From contig DATARD010000407.1 in the NCBI GenBank assembly GCA_036264355.1, forward strand, positions 1 to 64,000: a stretch of 64,000 bases of DNA, given 5' to 3'. Below are positions 17,673 through 26,742 of the stretch, one piece after another. The position numbers and the translations under genes are program-made. The notes under the pieces are model-generated. The model saw nothing but the letters and a program-made list of their open reading frames with translations, had not been told where the DNA came from and did not search any database. Within the stretch, counting starts at the first letter, position 1. Each line of letters opens with the position of its first letter. Source of the stretch: UBA5704 sp036264355. GTDB lineage: Bacteria; Acidobacteriota; Thermoanaerobaculia; Multivoradales; UBA5704.

Positions 17673-19206
17673 TCCACGGCGCGATGAAGAAAAGGACAGC
17701 CACCGCGGCGTAGCCGAGCGCCCAGGGCCAGGCCGGCCGGAGGGAGACCACGGTGTCCCCCGGCGTCCAGGCGTAGGAGTGGATCAGGCCGAGGGTAGAG
17801 AGGACGGCGGCCACGGCGGACCAGCAGGCCGCACGGCGGAACCGGCGCTCCAGAAGCTCGACGGACAGGGCGGCGAGGATCATCGCGCTGAGGATGAATC
17901 CCTGCTCCAGGGCGAAGGCGCCATGGATCCAGGTGTCCGAGCGCAGGAACGCCGGGATCAGGTCGGCGGTGAACTGCACCCGGCCCGGCAGGCCGACCCC
18001 GGCGGCGCGCAGCCCGCTTTTCGCCATCAACGCGCCCCAGGCGGCCACCCCCGGCAGCAATCCAACCACCACCGCCGGCGCGTGCTCCGGCGGCGTCGCC
18101 AGGAACGCCTGCGCGGTGATCACGATGCCGATCCACAGCACGATCGCCATGCCGGCGTCGATCGGCACCGCCCAGGCGATGTAGGACAGCGTGCCGCTGA
18201 GCCCGACGATGGCGAAGAAAACCCCGTTCAGCACCGAGTAGCCGGCCCGCGCGCCCAGGGCCTTCCATCCCGGATGGCCGATGTAGATGGTGGTCGGAAA
18301 GCACGACCCGAAGAGCGCCGCGGCAATCGTTCCGATCCCGTTGACGGCCATCGACGGCCGCGTCGCGAACCCGTCTCCCGCGGCCTCGGCCGATTCGATG
18401 TTCTGGAGCGAGCCGATGACGTTGAACAGCCCCATCGGGATGATCACCGACAGATAGGCCACCCACTGCCCGCCCCGCAGCGCCGCGATGAGGTCGCCGA
18501 TCACCGGGATCGGCAGGTAGAGGCCGGCCGCGACGACCGGCCGTGGCCCGACCGGTGCGAGCCCGGTCATCCAGGCGATCGCGGTCCCCAGCGCCACGGC
18601 GACGAAGCCGCCGGGCAGGCCGCCGCGGAAGCGCACCCGTCCGAAGTAGGTCAGCAGCACCAGGCCCAGGGTCACCAGCCCGACCACCGGCCGCGCATAG
18701 GTCCGGAACAGGAAGCCGATCGAGATGAACGTCATCGCGATGCCGGCCAGGGTGGACAGCAAGGCAGCCCGTGGCGTGAACCGCCGGATCGTCCCCGCCA
18801 CGAACGCGCCGGCGAGCTCGATGAGCCCCGAGCCCAGGCACGCCACCAGACCGGCCTGCCACGCCACCCGCACCGGGTCCGCCGCCCCCGCCGCCTCGGC
18901 CGCCAGCTTGGCCGGCAGCATGACGAGAAAGACGAAGGCGAACAGCGAAATCGTGTTGATCCCGTAGGGCAGGGCGCAGACGTCGTGGCGGCCTGTCCTG
19001 GCGGCCAGCTTGAGCGCCTGCCGGGCATAATAGAAGTTGCCCACCACGAGCGACACCGCAACTCCCGGCAGCACCCGCCCGTAGATCAGCTCAGCGGGAA
19101 ACCCCAGCACGGAACGACATAAAGCATCAATCAGCAGGAGCTGAACAAGATTGTCGAGCGCAAGGCCAAAGAATCCGTCCACGTCCCCCCGGACGAGCCA
19201 ACGCAT
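17641..19206 (-). CDS. NCS2-type nucleobase/xanthine-like permease
   Basis: A 521-residue integral membrane protein with about 13 helices. The N-terminal half has the inverted-repeat fold of the NCS2/AzgA group. NVIGSLQNIESAEAAGDGFA and the later NGIGTIAAALFGSCFPTTIY correspond to the substrate-site helices 8 and 10 region. FATRPSMAVNGIG is the stretch that aligns with the AzgA branch. Likely substrate is a purine or similar base taken up with protons, but it cannot be assigned. GGGAGAT lies before the ATG. No purine catabolic gene is adjacent; HutD-like protein is encoded next on the same strand. Confidence 0.85.
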   Translation of the reverse strand: MRWLVRGDVDGFFGLALDNLVQLLLIDALCRSVLGFPAELIYGRVLPGVAVSLVVGNFYYARQALKLAARTGRHDVCALPYGINTISLFAFVFLVMLPAKLAAEAAGAADPVRVAWQAGLVACLGSGLIELAGAFVAGTIRRFTPRAALLSTLAGIAMTFISIGFLFRTYARPVVGLVTLGLVLLTYFGRVRFRGGLPGGFVAVALGTAIAWMTGLAPVGPRPVVAAGLYLPIPVIGDLIAALRGGQWVAYLSVIIPMGLFNVIGSLQNIESAEAAGDGFATRPSMAVNGIGTIAAALFGSCFPTTIYIGHPGWKALGARAGYSVLNGVFFAIVGLSGTLSYIAWAVPIDAGMAIVLWIGIVITAQAFLATPPEHAPAVVVGLLPGVAAWGALMAKSGLRAAGVGLPGRVQFTADLIPAFLRSDTWIHGAFALEQGFILSAMILAALSVELLERRFRRAACWSAVAAVLSTLGLIHSYAWTPGDTVVSLRPAWPWALGYAAVAVLFFIAPWITVEAEGIGH

Positions 19207-19324
19207 AAGAGATCTCCCACAAACAAAACGACAGTGGGTGGAAGAATAGCAGAACGGAGCCGGAGCGGCTTAACGTGACAATTCGAAGATGAAGGAAACT
19301 GTTCAAGCTGACAGAGTGCGCGCT

Positions 19325-19894
19325 TCAGCAGGCCAGGAGGCGCACCACGACCAAGGCACCCAGCGCAGCCGGTTCCAGATCCAGGCCGGCCGTCCCCTCC
19401 GGCAGCACGACGCCTTCTCCGGTTGCCAGGAGCATGGAATCCGCGAGCCGCCAGGCGCCGTGCACGGCGAGGACCACCAGGCCGTCGCAGGGACGGACGT
19501 GGACGCCGCTCCGTGCCACCTCGACCGCGGCCCACATCACGCCGCGGCGGGTCATGACGTTCAGATCCTGTGACGGCCCGCCAAGGAGGCTGGCCGAGAT
19601 CGCGGCCTCGCCGGCAAACGCGAACGGCACCAGAGGCTCGTTGAGCAGATGGTCCATCGGGGGCATCGTCTCCGCGGACCGCAGCCGGACGCCCGGACCG
19701 GCGAGCAGCAGGATCTGCCGGTCGACGCCGGGAAAGGCCGAGAAAGGACCGTCCTGGGCGATTTCGGCCACGCTGACCCGCCAGGCGAAATCCCCCGTCC
19801 CGGCAGCCGGCGGCATCACGGCGATCTCCCGCGTGAAACCGCCGCCGTTTCTCCACGGCTGCGCGGGAAGGGAGCTCAGAACGAATCGACGCAT
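19325..19894 (-). CDS. HutD/Ves family protein
   Basis: A 189-residue cupin-fold protein. The N-terminus (PWRNGGGFTREIAVMPP) and the stretch FAWRVSVAEIAQDGPFSAFPGVDRQI are hallmark HutD/Ves sequence. DLNVMTRRG in the middle is also conserved. HutD is associated with histidine utilisation, perhaps as a regulator or a formylglutamate-binding protein, and Ves is cold-induced in E. coli. No hut genes lie in this window. It sits about 120 bp upstream of the NCS2 permease on the same strand, so the two may be co-transcribed. Function beyond family is unknown. Confidence 0.9.
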   Translation of the reverse strand: MRRFVLSSLPAQPWRNGGGFTREIAVMPPAAGTGDFAWRVSVAEIAQDGPFSAFPGVDRQILLLAGPGVRLRSAETMPPMDHLLNEPLVPFAFAGEAAISASLLGGPSQDLNVMTRRGVMWAAVEVARSGVHVRPCDGLVVLAVHGAWRLADSMLLATGEGVVLPEGTAGLDLEPAALGALVVVRLLAC

Positions 19895-20058
19895 AAGCTG
19901 ATTGACGTAGAGGTGGCCACGAGGGTACCGGACGCGGTATGGTCTTCGCTCCAGCGCGAGGCCGCAACGGAAGCCGGGCTGCCTGGTTATTCTACCCTTC
20001 CATTCCGGCGGCGTTGCGATTATCTTCTAGGCCCACGACGAGAAGGAACCGGAGCTGT

Positions 20059-21531
20059 ATGACGGACCTACACAAGCGCGAGGCGGACATTCAAGACAAC
20101 GAAGGCACGCTCCTCGAGGACGCGCCCGACTCTGCCACTGCCCCCATGTCTCCCGATTCACCGAGTGCGGCCGCCGAGCCAGCGGACGCCGAGCCGCCGG
20201 CCGCCGAGCCGGAAGAACCCCTCCCCGAGGCGCTCGCCGCGGAGGAGCCCGGCAGCTCAGGGGAGGCACAGGCCGCCGCGGAAGCGCACGCCGAAGCGGC
20301 ACCGATCCCCGCCCAGCAGCTCGCCGGCCGCGTCGATGCCCTCGAGCGGCAGGTGGAGGCGGCGAAGGACCGGGCACGCCTGCTGAGCCGCGTCCAGGCC
20401 CTGCGCAAGCGGGTCGACGAAGCGGTGTTCGAGCCGCCCGCCGCGGAGCCTGCCGGCGAGACGGCGACGGAGCCGGCCGGCGAAGCAACCACCGAGCCGG
20501 CGGCACCAGCCGACGAAAAGGCCGGGCTCCTGGCGCGCCTCGCGCACCTCGAAAGCGAGATCCAGGCGCACCTCGACGAGAATCTGCGGCGCAAGGAGGC
20601 CCTGGTCCTCAAGGCCGAGGAGCTCAGCCCCTCGACCGAATGGAAGGAGACCTCCGACGCCATCAAGGCCCTCCAGGCCGAGTGGAAGACGATCGGGCCG
20701 GTGCCGCAGGACCGCTCGCAGGACCTCTGGCAGCGCTTCCGCAAGGCGGGCAACACCTTCTTCGAGCGCCTCCAGGAGCACCGCAAGGAGGCGTCGCAGG
20801 GGACCGAGGAGAACCTGCACCTCAAGGAAGCCCTCTGCGTCCGGGCCGAGGAGCTGAGCAACTCGACCGACTGGAAGGGCGCCGCCGAGGCGATCAAGGG
20901 GCTTCAGGCCGAGTGGAAGGCGGTGGGCCCCGCCCCGCGCGAGCAGGCCGACGCGGTCTGGAAGCGCTTCCGCAAAGCGGCGGACGTCTTCTTCGAGCGC
21001 CGCAAGGAGCATTCGGACAAGCTGCGCAAGGAGCAGGAGGAGAACCTGCGGCGCAAGGAAGCGCTGGTCGCCCGGGCCGAGGAGCACAGCAAGTCCACAC
21101 AGTGGAAGGCCACGGTGCAGGCGATCAAGGAGCTGCAGGCCGAGTGGCGGACGGTCGGTCCCGCGCCGAGCAACAAGGCCGAAAGCGTCTGGCGCCGCTT
21201 CCGCGCCGCCATCGATCTCTTCTTCGAGCGCCAGGCCGCCTACTTCGCGCAGCGCAACCAGGACTCCGACAAGCGGCAGGACCAGATGCTGGATGCCCTG
21301 GAACGCAAACGCGAGCAGGCCAACCGGGTGCGCGAGTCGATCGACCGCGACGAGGACAACCTGAAGCGCTGGCGCGCCACCCTCGCCGACCTCCAGCCCG
21401 GCGACCGCGGCGACGAGCTGCGCGCCAGCCACGACGCCAAGATTTCAGATGTCGAAGCCAAGCTCCCCGCCAAGCGTCAGCGCCTGGACGAGCTGGAAGA
21501 GGCCATCAAAGAGATCGCGGCGAAGCTGTAG
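20059..21531 (+). CDS. DUF349 repeat protein
   Basis: A 490-residue soluble protein. An acidic Ala/Glu/Pro-rich N-terminus (about 1-150) is followed by a charged helix and three DUF349 repeats of about 75 residues. Each has the pattern W-K-x-x-x-x-A-I-K-x-L-Q-A-E-W-K-x-x-G-P, then a W-x-R-F-R-x-A-x-x-x-F-F-E-R helix. A long C-terminal coiled coil (about 400-490) ends the protein. DUF349 proteins are mostly uncharacterised; some are linked to cell shape or septum. The ATG at 20059 has GGAG close upstream. The frame extends 40 codons further without matching sequence. It stands alone between HutD and PAP2 genes. Confidence 0.88.
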   Translation: MTDLHKREADIQDNEGTLLEDAPDSATAPMSPDSPSAAAEPADAEPPAAEPEEPLPEALAAEEPGSSGEAQAAAEAHAEAAPIPAQQLAGRVDALERQVEAAKDRARLLSRVQALRKRVDEAVFEPPAAEPAGETATEPAGEATTEPAAPADEKAGLLARLAHLESEIQAHLDENLRRKEALVLKAEELSPSTEWKETSDAIKALQAEWKTIGPVPQDRSQDLWQRFRKAGNTFFERLQEHRKEASQGTEENLHLKEALCVRAEELSNSTDWKGAAEAIKGLQAEWKAVGPAPREQADAVWKRFRKAADVFFERRKEHSDKLRKEQEENLRRKEALVARAEEHSKSTQWKATVQAIKELQAEWRTVGPAPSNKAESVWRRFRAAIDLFFERQAAYFAQRNQDSDKRQDQMLDALERKREQANRVRESIDRDEDNLKRWRATLADLQPGDRGDELRASHDAKISDVEAKLPAKRQRLDELEEAIKEIAAKL

Positions 21532-21615
21532 GCGGGAGGTCAGGATTCCCGATACCGCTCGGGCGCGTACCGGCTCGCGAGTAAACCGGTTGCTTCCTCG
21601 ACGTTGAGGAGCGTC

Positions 21616-22794
21616 GTGCTCGTCTCCATCGTCTCAATCATTGCGCTCGCCGCCGTCGTCACGGCCCTCTTCGCCCTGACGCCTCTCGACATCGCGGCAG
21701 CCCGGCTCTTCTATCGCCCCGACGCCCTCGATCCCTGGCCGCTGGCCAAAGAGCTGCCATGGTCCCTGCTCTATCGCCTGGCGCCCTGGATCACGGCCTC
21801 CCTGGTGATCGCGGGCCTCGCCGCGCTGGCCGTGGGATGGCTGCGCGACCGGCCCGCGGCGCGCCGGCACGGCATCTTCCTGCTGCTCAGCGTCGTGCTC
21901 GGCCCCGGCCTCCTGGTCAACGCGGTCTTCAAGGATCATTGGCACCGCCCGCGGCCGCGCGACATCGTGCAATTCGGGGGGCCGCTCCACTACCGGCCCG
22001 CTCCCCTGCCGGGCGGCGAAGGCGGCGCGTCGTTTCCGTGCGGCCATTGTTCGGTAGGGTTTCTCTATGCTGCCGGCTGGTGGGTGTGGAAGCGGAGCCG
22101 TCCGGCCTGGGCGTGGACATCGCTCGTGGCCGGGCTGGCGGCCGGCTTCGCCCTGGGTCTCGGCCGCATGGCGGCGGGTGGTCACTTCCTGTCGGACGTG
22201 GTCTGGTCGGCGCTGCTCGCGCTGGCCGTGGCGCACGTCCTATCGATTTTCGTGCTGCGTGCCCCGGTCCGCGAGTTGCGGATCACTCCGGCCCTCGCGG
22301 CGATTGCGGTGATTGCAGCGCTGGGAGGCACCGGCGTGCTCCTGGCGCTCTTCGCGGCTCCCCACGGCGCCAGGCTCACGGCGAGCCTGCCGCTCTCCTC
22401 TCTGCCGCGAGCACCGCGAGCCTTCGAAGTCACTGCACGCACCGCGAACATCGTGATCGTGATCGTCGATGCGCCGGCGGAGCAGATCTCCATCGAAGGT
22501 GAGCTCCACGGCTTCGGCCTGCCCGGAAGCCGGCTCGATACGCACGTCGATTTCGCCCCGGACCCAGTTCCCACGCTGCGCTACACCATCGAGCAGCACG
22601 GCTGGTTCACCGACCTCGACGGCTCCGCCACCCTCCGCGTGCCGGTGGGCGAGCTCGAGCGCATCGCCGTGCGTGTCGAGCGCGGCAACATCCAGGTGAG
22701 GGACACCACCAAGGAGAGCGTGGTCGAAAAAGGAAGGCTGAAGCTCGACCTGCGCTCCTCGACCGGGCACGTGCAGGTCAGACCTCGTGCATGA
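21616..22794 (+). CDS. PAP2 family membrane phosphatase with C-terminal beta domain
   Basis: A 392-residue protein. The first 260 residues form a PAP2 phosphatase with about six to seven helices and the three active-site motifs: KDHWHRPRP, SFPCGHCSVGF (PSGH type with Cys in place of Ser) and GRMAAGGHFLSDV. Lipid A 1-phosphatase-like members have this layout. After the last helix (residues about 250-270) comes a roughly 120-residue non-membrane beta-rich domain (TANIVIVIVDAPAEQISIEG, then VPVGELERIAVRVERGNIQV) like DUF4097-type adhesin repeats. That is an unusual fusion. GAGGAG precedes the GTG at 21616; a TTG four codons earlier is the alternative start. Confidence 0.85.
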   Translation: MLVSIVSIIALAAVVTALFALTPLDIAAARLFYRPDALDPWPLAKELPWSLLYRLAPWITASLVIAGLAALAVGWLRDRPAARRHGIFLLLSVVLGPGLLVNAVFKDHWHRPRPRDIVQFGGPLHYRPAPLPGGEGGASFPCGHCSVGFLYAAGWWVWKRSRPAWAWTSLVAGLAAGFALGLGRMAAGGHFLSDVVWSALLALAVAHVLSIFVLRAPVRELRITPALAAIAVIAALGGTGVLLALFAAPHGARLTASLPLSSLPRAPRAFEVTARTANIVIVIVDAPAEQISIEGELHGFGLPGSRLDTHVDFAPDPVPTLRYTIEQHGWFTDLDGSATLRVPVGELERIAVRVERGNIQVRDTTKESVVEKGRLKLDLRSSTGHVQVRPRA

Positions 22795-23104
22795 TCATGC
22801 CGAAGGGCGCGGAGGAATCCGCTTCGAGGCGGACGAGCTCGATCCGGCGTTCCTCCGGCTGATTCTTCTCGTCCAGGTTGGTCCACGTCGCGAACCAGCG
22901 TGAGCACAGATAGAAGACCGCGAGCCCCGCCTCGTCGGGCGTGTAGCTCGGGCCTGGGTAGTCGTCGGGACCGGCCCCTTCGATCGGCGAGAACTGCATC
23001 TCGACCACGAGGTCGTAGAGGTCGCGCCGCGTCTGCTCCGAGTAGCGGTCGAGATCGAGCGTCCGGGGCTCGCGCCCGCGCCTCTCCGTCTGTGTGTCAG
23101 CCAT
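22778..23104 (-). CDS. Small hypothetical protein
   Basis: A 108-residue soluble, acidic protein (MADTQTERRGREPRTLDLDRYSEQTRRDLYDLVVEM...). GGAGGG lies 4 nt before the ATG, so expression looks real. Central residues form an amphipathic segment with aromatic residues (AVFYLCSRWFATWTNLDEKN). I recognise no family. It overlaps the convergent PAP2 gene by 17 bp and shares a 204-bp upstream region with the divergent HTH-TPR regulator, which could regulate it. Confidence 0.65.
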   Translation of the reverse strand: MADTQTERRGREPRTLDLDRYSEQTRRDLYDLVVEMQFSPIEGAGPDDYPGPSYTPDEAGLAVFYLCSRWFATWTNLDEKNQPEERRIELVRLEADSSAPFGMIMHEV

Positions 23105-23308
23105 TCATCCCTCCAAAGCCTCGAACGGCAAGGATCGTAGAGCGGATCGCGATTTCTGCTCCAAGTAACTTAAACTTCCCTTCAAACAGGGGTGTCTGGT
23201 GCACTCCGTGGCTGGATCACGCAACGAAAGGCGTTTCGGTGTCACGAAAACGGGCCGGCGCGCACTTTGGTCCATTGAGAGCTGTTCCGCATTCATGGAG
23301 GGTCCTGA

Positions 23309-24808
23309 ATGGAAGACTCGCGAGAAGAAGCTCCTCCCCTGGCCCGTGCCCTGTCGTATTTCTGCGCGCGGCGGCGCTGGTCCCCGCAAAGGCTGGCCGC
23401 GGCGCACGGCTTCGCCGGTCATCGGCAGATCCATGGCTACATGAGCGGCGACCGGCCGCTGAGCCGCGAATATCTGGAGCACCTCCTCGCGCCGCTGGGG
23501 ATCCCGCCGGAAGCTATCGACACCTTTCTCTTCTCCGACGGCCTGATCGTGCTCGCTCCGCCGCCGGAGGCCGCCTCGCCGGTGGCCCTCGACCGCGAGG
23601 AGCAGCAGGCGATCGACCAGACCGTCATGACCGCCGGCTGGACGGTCGCCGAAGCGCTCCGCCGCGAGCTCACCCGCCAAGCGAAGAAGGAGAAGGCGGA
23701 AGCGGCCCGGCGGCAGGCCCGGGAGCTATGGGCCGATCTGAAGGAGGCCGACACCCAGGAACGCCGCGCTCTGGTCGAGATCTTTGCGAGCTACAGGAGC
23801 TGGGCCCTCGCGGAGCTTCTCTGCCAGGAGAGCATCCGCGCGGCGGCCCACAAGATTGAGGTTGCGTTGGAGCTCGCGGAGTTGGCGGTGTTCATCGCCG
23901 AGCGAGTGGAGGAGGACGAACGCTGGCGCTCCTTCCTCATCGGGTTCTGCCTCGCGCATGTCGCCAACGCCCAAAGGGTCGCGACCGAATTCGACGCAGC
24001 CGATGAGACGTTCGGTCGCGCCTTGGCTCTCTGGAAGACCGGAGAGGGTGTTGATCCCTATCCGTTAGCTGAATGGCGGATGCCAGCTCTCGAAGCCTCC
24101 CTGCGACGAGAGCAGCACCAGTTCCCGATGGCTCTGGAACTGCTTGAGCGGGCCTTGTCCAAATGCGGGAAAATTCCGGCGGCTCGCGGCCGGATTCTCT
24201 TGAAGAAAGAGCACGTGTTCCACTTAATGGGGGACCTCCAAGGGGCACTCGGAGCGTTAGAGGAGGCAGCACCTTGGGTTGAAGCCGAAGGTGACCCGCG
24301 GCTAATCTTCGCCCAACGCTTCAACACGGCAGATAACCTCTGCAGCCAGGAGCGTTTCAGCGAAGCGGAGACGCTCATGCAAAAGATCCGCGAGCTTGCA
24401 GTTGAGCAAGCCAGCGAGATCCAAATAATCAGGGTAGAGTGGCTTGTTTCAAAGGTTGCCGCAGGTCAGGGGAAGCGGGAAGAAGGCATCGCTGGGCTGG
24501 AGCAGGTGCGCCGAGAGTTTACATTTCGAGGGCTTCCCTATGAGGCGGCCCTTTCCTCCCTGGATCTGGCACTGCTCTGGTTGAAGATGGGGCGCAGGGC
24601 CGAGGTTCGCGACCTCGCGCTCGCCATGGCGTGGATCTTCAAAGCCAAGAAGATCCGCCGCGAGGCTCTTGCCGCGCTCAGACTATTCTGCGAAGCCGCG
24701 CAACAGGACGCGGTCACCGTGGAGCTGACGCAGCAGGTGATCGCCGAGATCGAGAGGGTGAGGCGCTCGGCCCCTCGATCGGGCGACGGATCGGGAGGCC
24801 GAGAATGA
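23309..24808 (+). CDS. HTH-TPR regulator
   Basis: A 499-residue cytoplasmic protein. A helix-turn-helix-like N-terminus occupies about 10-70 (LARALSYFCARRRWSPQRLA, HRQIHGYMSGDRPLSREYLE). A charged helical linker (KKEKAEAARRQARELWADLK) follows. From about 145 to 470 there are helical hairpins of TPR type, e.g. FDAADETFGRALALWKTGEG, FPMALELLERALSKCGKIPA, MGDLQGALGALEEAAPWVEA. The layout recalls RNPP (Rgg/PlcR/PrgX) regulators, in which the TPR part binds small peptides, but no sequence match to them is claimed. GGAGGG precedes the ATG. Seven bp after its stop ends the convergent gene for a secreted Cys-rich peptide. Confidence 0.8.
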   Translation: MEDSREEAPPLARALSYFCARRRWSPQRLAAAHGFAGHRQIHGYMSGDRPLSREYLEHLLAPLGIPPEAIDTFLFSDGLIVLAPPPEAASPVALDREEQQAIDQTVMTAGWTVAEALRRELTRQAKKEKAEAARRQARELWADLKEADTQERRALVEIFASYRSWALAELLCQESIRAAAHKIEVALELAELAVFIAERVEEDERWRSFLIGFCLAHVANAQRVATEFDAADETFGRALALWKTGEGVDPYPLAEWRMPALEASLRREQHQFPMALELLERALSKCGKIPAARGRILLKKEHVFHLMGDLQGALGALEEAAPWVEAEGDPRLIFAQRFNTADNLCSQERFSEAETLMQKIRELAVEQASEIQIIRVEWLVSKVAAGQGKREEGIAGLEQVRREFTFRGLPYEAALSSLDLALLWLKMGRRAEVRDLALAMAWIFKAKKIRREALAALRLFCEAAQQDAVTVELTQQVIAEIERVRRSAPRSGDGSGGRE

Positions 24809-24815
24809 CTGGCTG

Positions 24816-25148
24816 TTATGAAGCTCCGCAGCGGCCATCCGGGTCGATGTGGCAGCCGGTGTCCGGCAGAACAAGCGGCGCGGGTGGTGCTGCCTGGCTC
24901 TTGCCGCAGTGGCCGAACGGGTCGATGTGGCAGCCTTCGTCTGGCAGGATCTGTGGAATGCCGCAGCGGCCGAACGGGTCGATGTCGCAGCCCGTCTTGT
25001 TCCAGAGGCTCCTGAAAAAACTCCAGGCTCGGTGGAAGAGATCCGGCGCCGGAGCGGCACGGCCGTCGGCGGAGACCCACGGCACGGCGAGGACGGTGAG
25101 GAGCAGGAGGCAGACGAAGATTTTGCGGCGCAGTGAGGCGTTCGGCAT
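24816..25148 (-). CDS. Secreted peptide precursor with three Cys-pair repeats
   Basis: A 110-residue precursor. The signal peptide MPNASLRRKIFVCLLLLTVL ends near SADGRA. A short helical region follows (LFHRAWSFFRSLWNK). The C-terminal half has three copies of a ten-residue motif: CDIDPFGRCG, CHIDPFGHCG and CHIDPDGRCG, separated by Pro-rich linkers. Each repeat has two Cys seven residues apart, suited to one disulfide or a metal site. AGGGAG lies 5 nt before the ATG. It lies tail-to-tail with the intact HTH-TPR gene and head-to-head with a broken HTH paralogue, so a peptide-regulator relation is possible. Family unknown to me. Confidence 0.78.
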   Translation of the reverse strand: MPNASLRRKIFVCLLLLTVLAVPWVSADGRAAPAPDLFHRAWSFFRSLWNKTGCDIDPFGRCGIPQILPDEGCHIDPFGHCGKSQAAPPAPLVLPDTGCHIDPDGRCGAS

Positions 25149-25261
25149 GGAGGCTCCCTGGAGAGCGCTCCACCTCGGCCTCCATGGCCAGGGTCGGCGG
25201 CTCTCCGGAACAGTGCACCAAAGAACCTTACGGCATGTGCCGGACGGGGAGGAAGGAACAA

Positions 25262-25829
25262 ATGGCGGAAAAAGGTGATCCGAGGGTCCTGCGCCACATA
25301 GTGATCTACTTGCGCACGGAAACCGGCATGACCCAGGCGGCTTTCGGGAAGGCGGCCCGAGTCGACCAGGGCGACATGTCGCGCTATGAGCTGGGCAAGG
25401 ACGCGCCGCCGGAAAAGGCACTGCGGCGGATGGCCGAAGTTCCGGACGTGCCCTGGTCCGTGGTGGTGCACCTGCGCCGCGTCTACACCGCGGCCGTCGC
25501 CGCGGCCGACCGCTGGCGCGAGCAGATGGGCGAGACCGGCGCCGGTGACCCCCTGCCTGGTCAAAACCAGGCCGGCGGAGCCGCGGCGGAAGACCGCGGC
25601 CGAAGAGCAGCGCGAAGCCGAAGAAGCCTGGGCAGCCCTGGAGCGCCTCCCGATTCCCCGCCGCCGCCGGCTCCTCGAGCTGTCACCGCGCGCCGCGCGG
25701 ACCTCCGCGTTGGCGGAAAGGGTGCGCCAGGCCAGCTTGGACGCCGCGGCACGGAACGCGGAAGAAGCGCGAGATCTCACGGAGCTGGCGCAATTTACCG
25801 CCGAGACGGTGCGGCTCGCCGCCTCATGA
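25262..25829 (+). pseudogene. Broken HTH regulator, frameshifted and truncated
   Basis: A good start (GGAGGAAGGA then ATG at 25262) leads into a helix-turn-helix domain: LRHIVIYLRTETGMTQAAFG, then KAARVDQGDMSRYELGKDAP. Near 25549-25553, at a run of five C, the sensible frame changes. The second frame continues as AEEQREAEEAWAALERLPIP and AARTSALAERVRQASLDAAA, which is like the linker and first TPR helices of the 23309 protein, and stops at 25829. The rest of the TPR domain is missing; the satellite-like array begins 38 bp later. Most likely a dead paralogue of the neighbouring HTH-TPR gene, perhaps truncated by the array. Confidence 0.7.
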
Positions 25830-25866
25830 GTTGTTCTGAGCACGCAGCAGGGAAATCTATGCATGC

Positions 25867-26626
25867 CGGCGTAAACGACGACGCCTCGTACGGTTCTACG
25901 GCGGCGCACCGCAAAACTGTGCGGGCCATTCTTATTTTATTCGGGCCGTCGAAAACTTAGGCGAGGCGTCGAAGAATTGTGCGGGCCGCTGAAAAACTGC
26001 CCAGGCCGACGTAATTTGCGGCGCCTCGTACAGTTCTACGGCGGGGCGTCGCAAAACCTTGCGGGCCATTTTTATTCTATTCGGAGCGCCGAAAATTTTG
26101 GCGAAGCGTCGAAGAATTGTGCGAGCCGCTGAACAACTGCGCAGGCCAGCGTAATTTACGGCGCCTCACACAGTTCTACGGCGAGCCGCCGCAAAACTGT
26201 GCAGGCTGTTCTTATTCTATTCGGGCCGTCGAAAACTTAGGCGAGGCGTCGAAGAATTGTGCGGGCCGCCGAAGAATTGTGCAAGCCGGCGTAAATTACG
26301 GGGCCTCGTCCAGTTCTACGGCGAGGCGTCGCAAAACCGTGCGGGCCGTTTTGATTCTGTTCGAGGCGTCGGCGATTTGGGCGAGGCGTCGAAGAATTGA
26401 TCGGGACGCTGAAAAACTGCCCAGACCGGCGTAATGTACGGAGCCTCGCGCAGCTCTACGGTGGGGCGTCGCAAAACTGTGCGGGCCATTTTTATTCTAT
26501 CCGGGGCGTCGGAGAATTGTGCGGACCGTCAGAGAACTGCGCACAGCACGGGGAACTCGGGCAAGCCGGCTGGATCTGGGGCGGGTCCTCGGAATTTCCC
26601 GGACGGCGCGCGACTTCGCCGCGGGC
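25867..26626 (+). repeat. Satellite-like array: 20-bp monomers in 140-bp higher-order units
   Basis: Sequence falls into consecutive 20-bp monomers with no gap, all starting at coordinates ending in 07, 27, 47, 67 or 87. A typical monomer is CGTCGAAGAATTGTGCGGGC. Monomers differ among themselves, but the same order of seven recurs exactly every 140 bp. For example GCCTC starts at 25883, 26023, 26163, 26303 and 26443. About 38 monomers fit; the last four or five (after about 26547) are degenerate but keep phase. Base composition is lower in GC than the flanks because of A/T cores. The array fills the space between the broken HTH gene and uvrA. Open frames across it are by-products. Confidence 0.92.
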
Positions 26627-26742
26627 GGGAGCGAGCCGCCTCCAATCGCGTCTTCCCGACACCGCCACCCGCGCCGGGAATTCCTCGACTGCCGCCGCTG
26701 TTGCGCCCCTCCGGGATCATCTCCGGTCCCCCCTCTCTCTGC

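Noticed and set aside
23309..24808. Assignment of the HTH-TPR protein to the RNPP quorum-sensing family
   Set aside because: Only the architecture is similar; no sequence signature was recognised, so the call was kept general.
25867..26626. Possible CRISPR array
   Set aside because: Units are contiguous 20-bp monomers with a 140-bp super-period; there are no unique spacers and no cas genes nearby.
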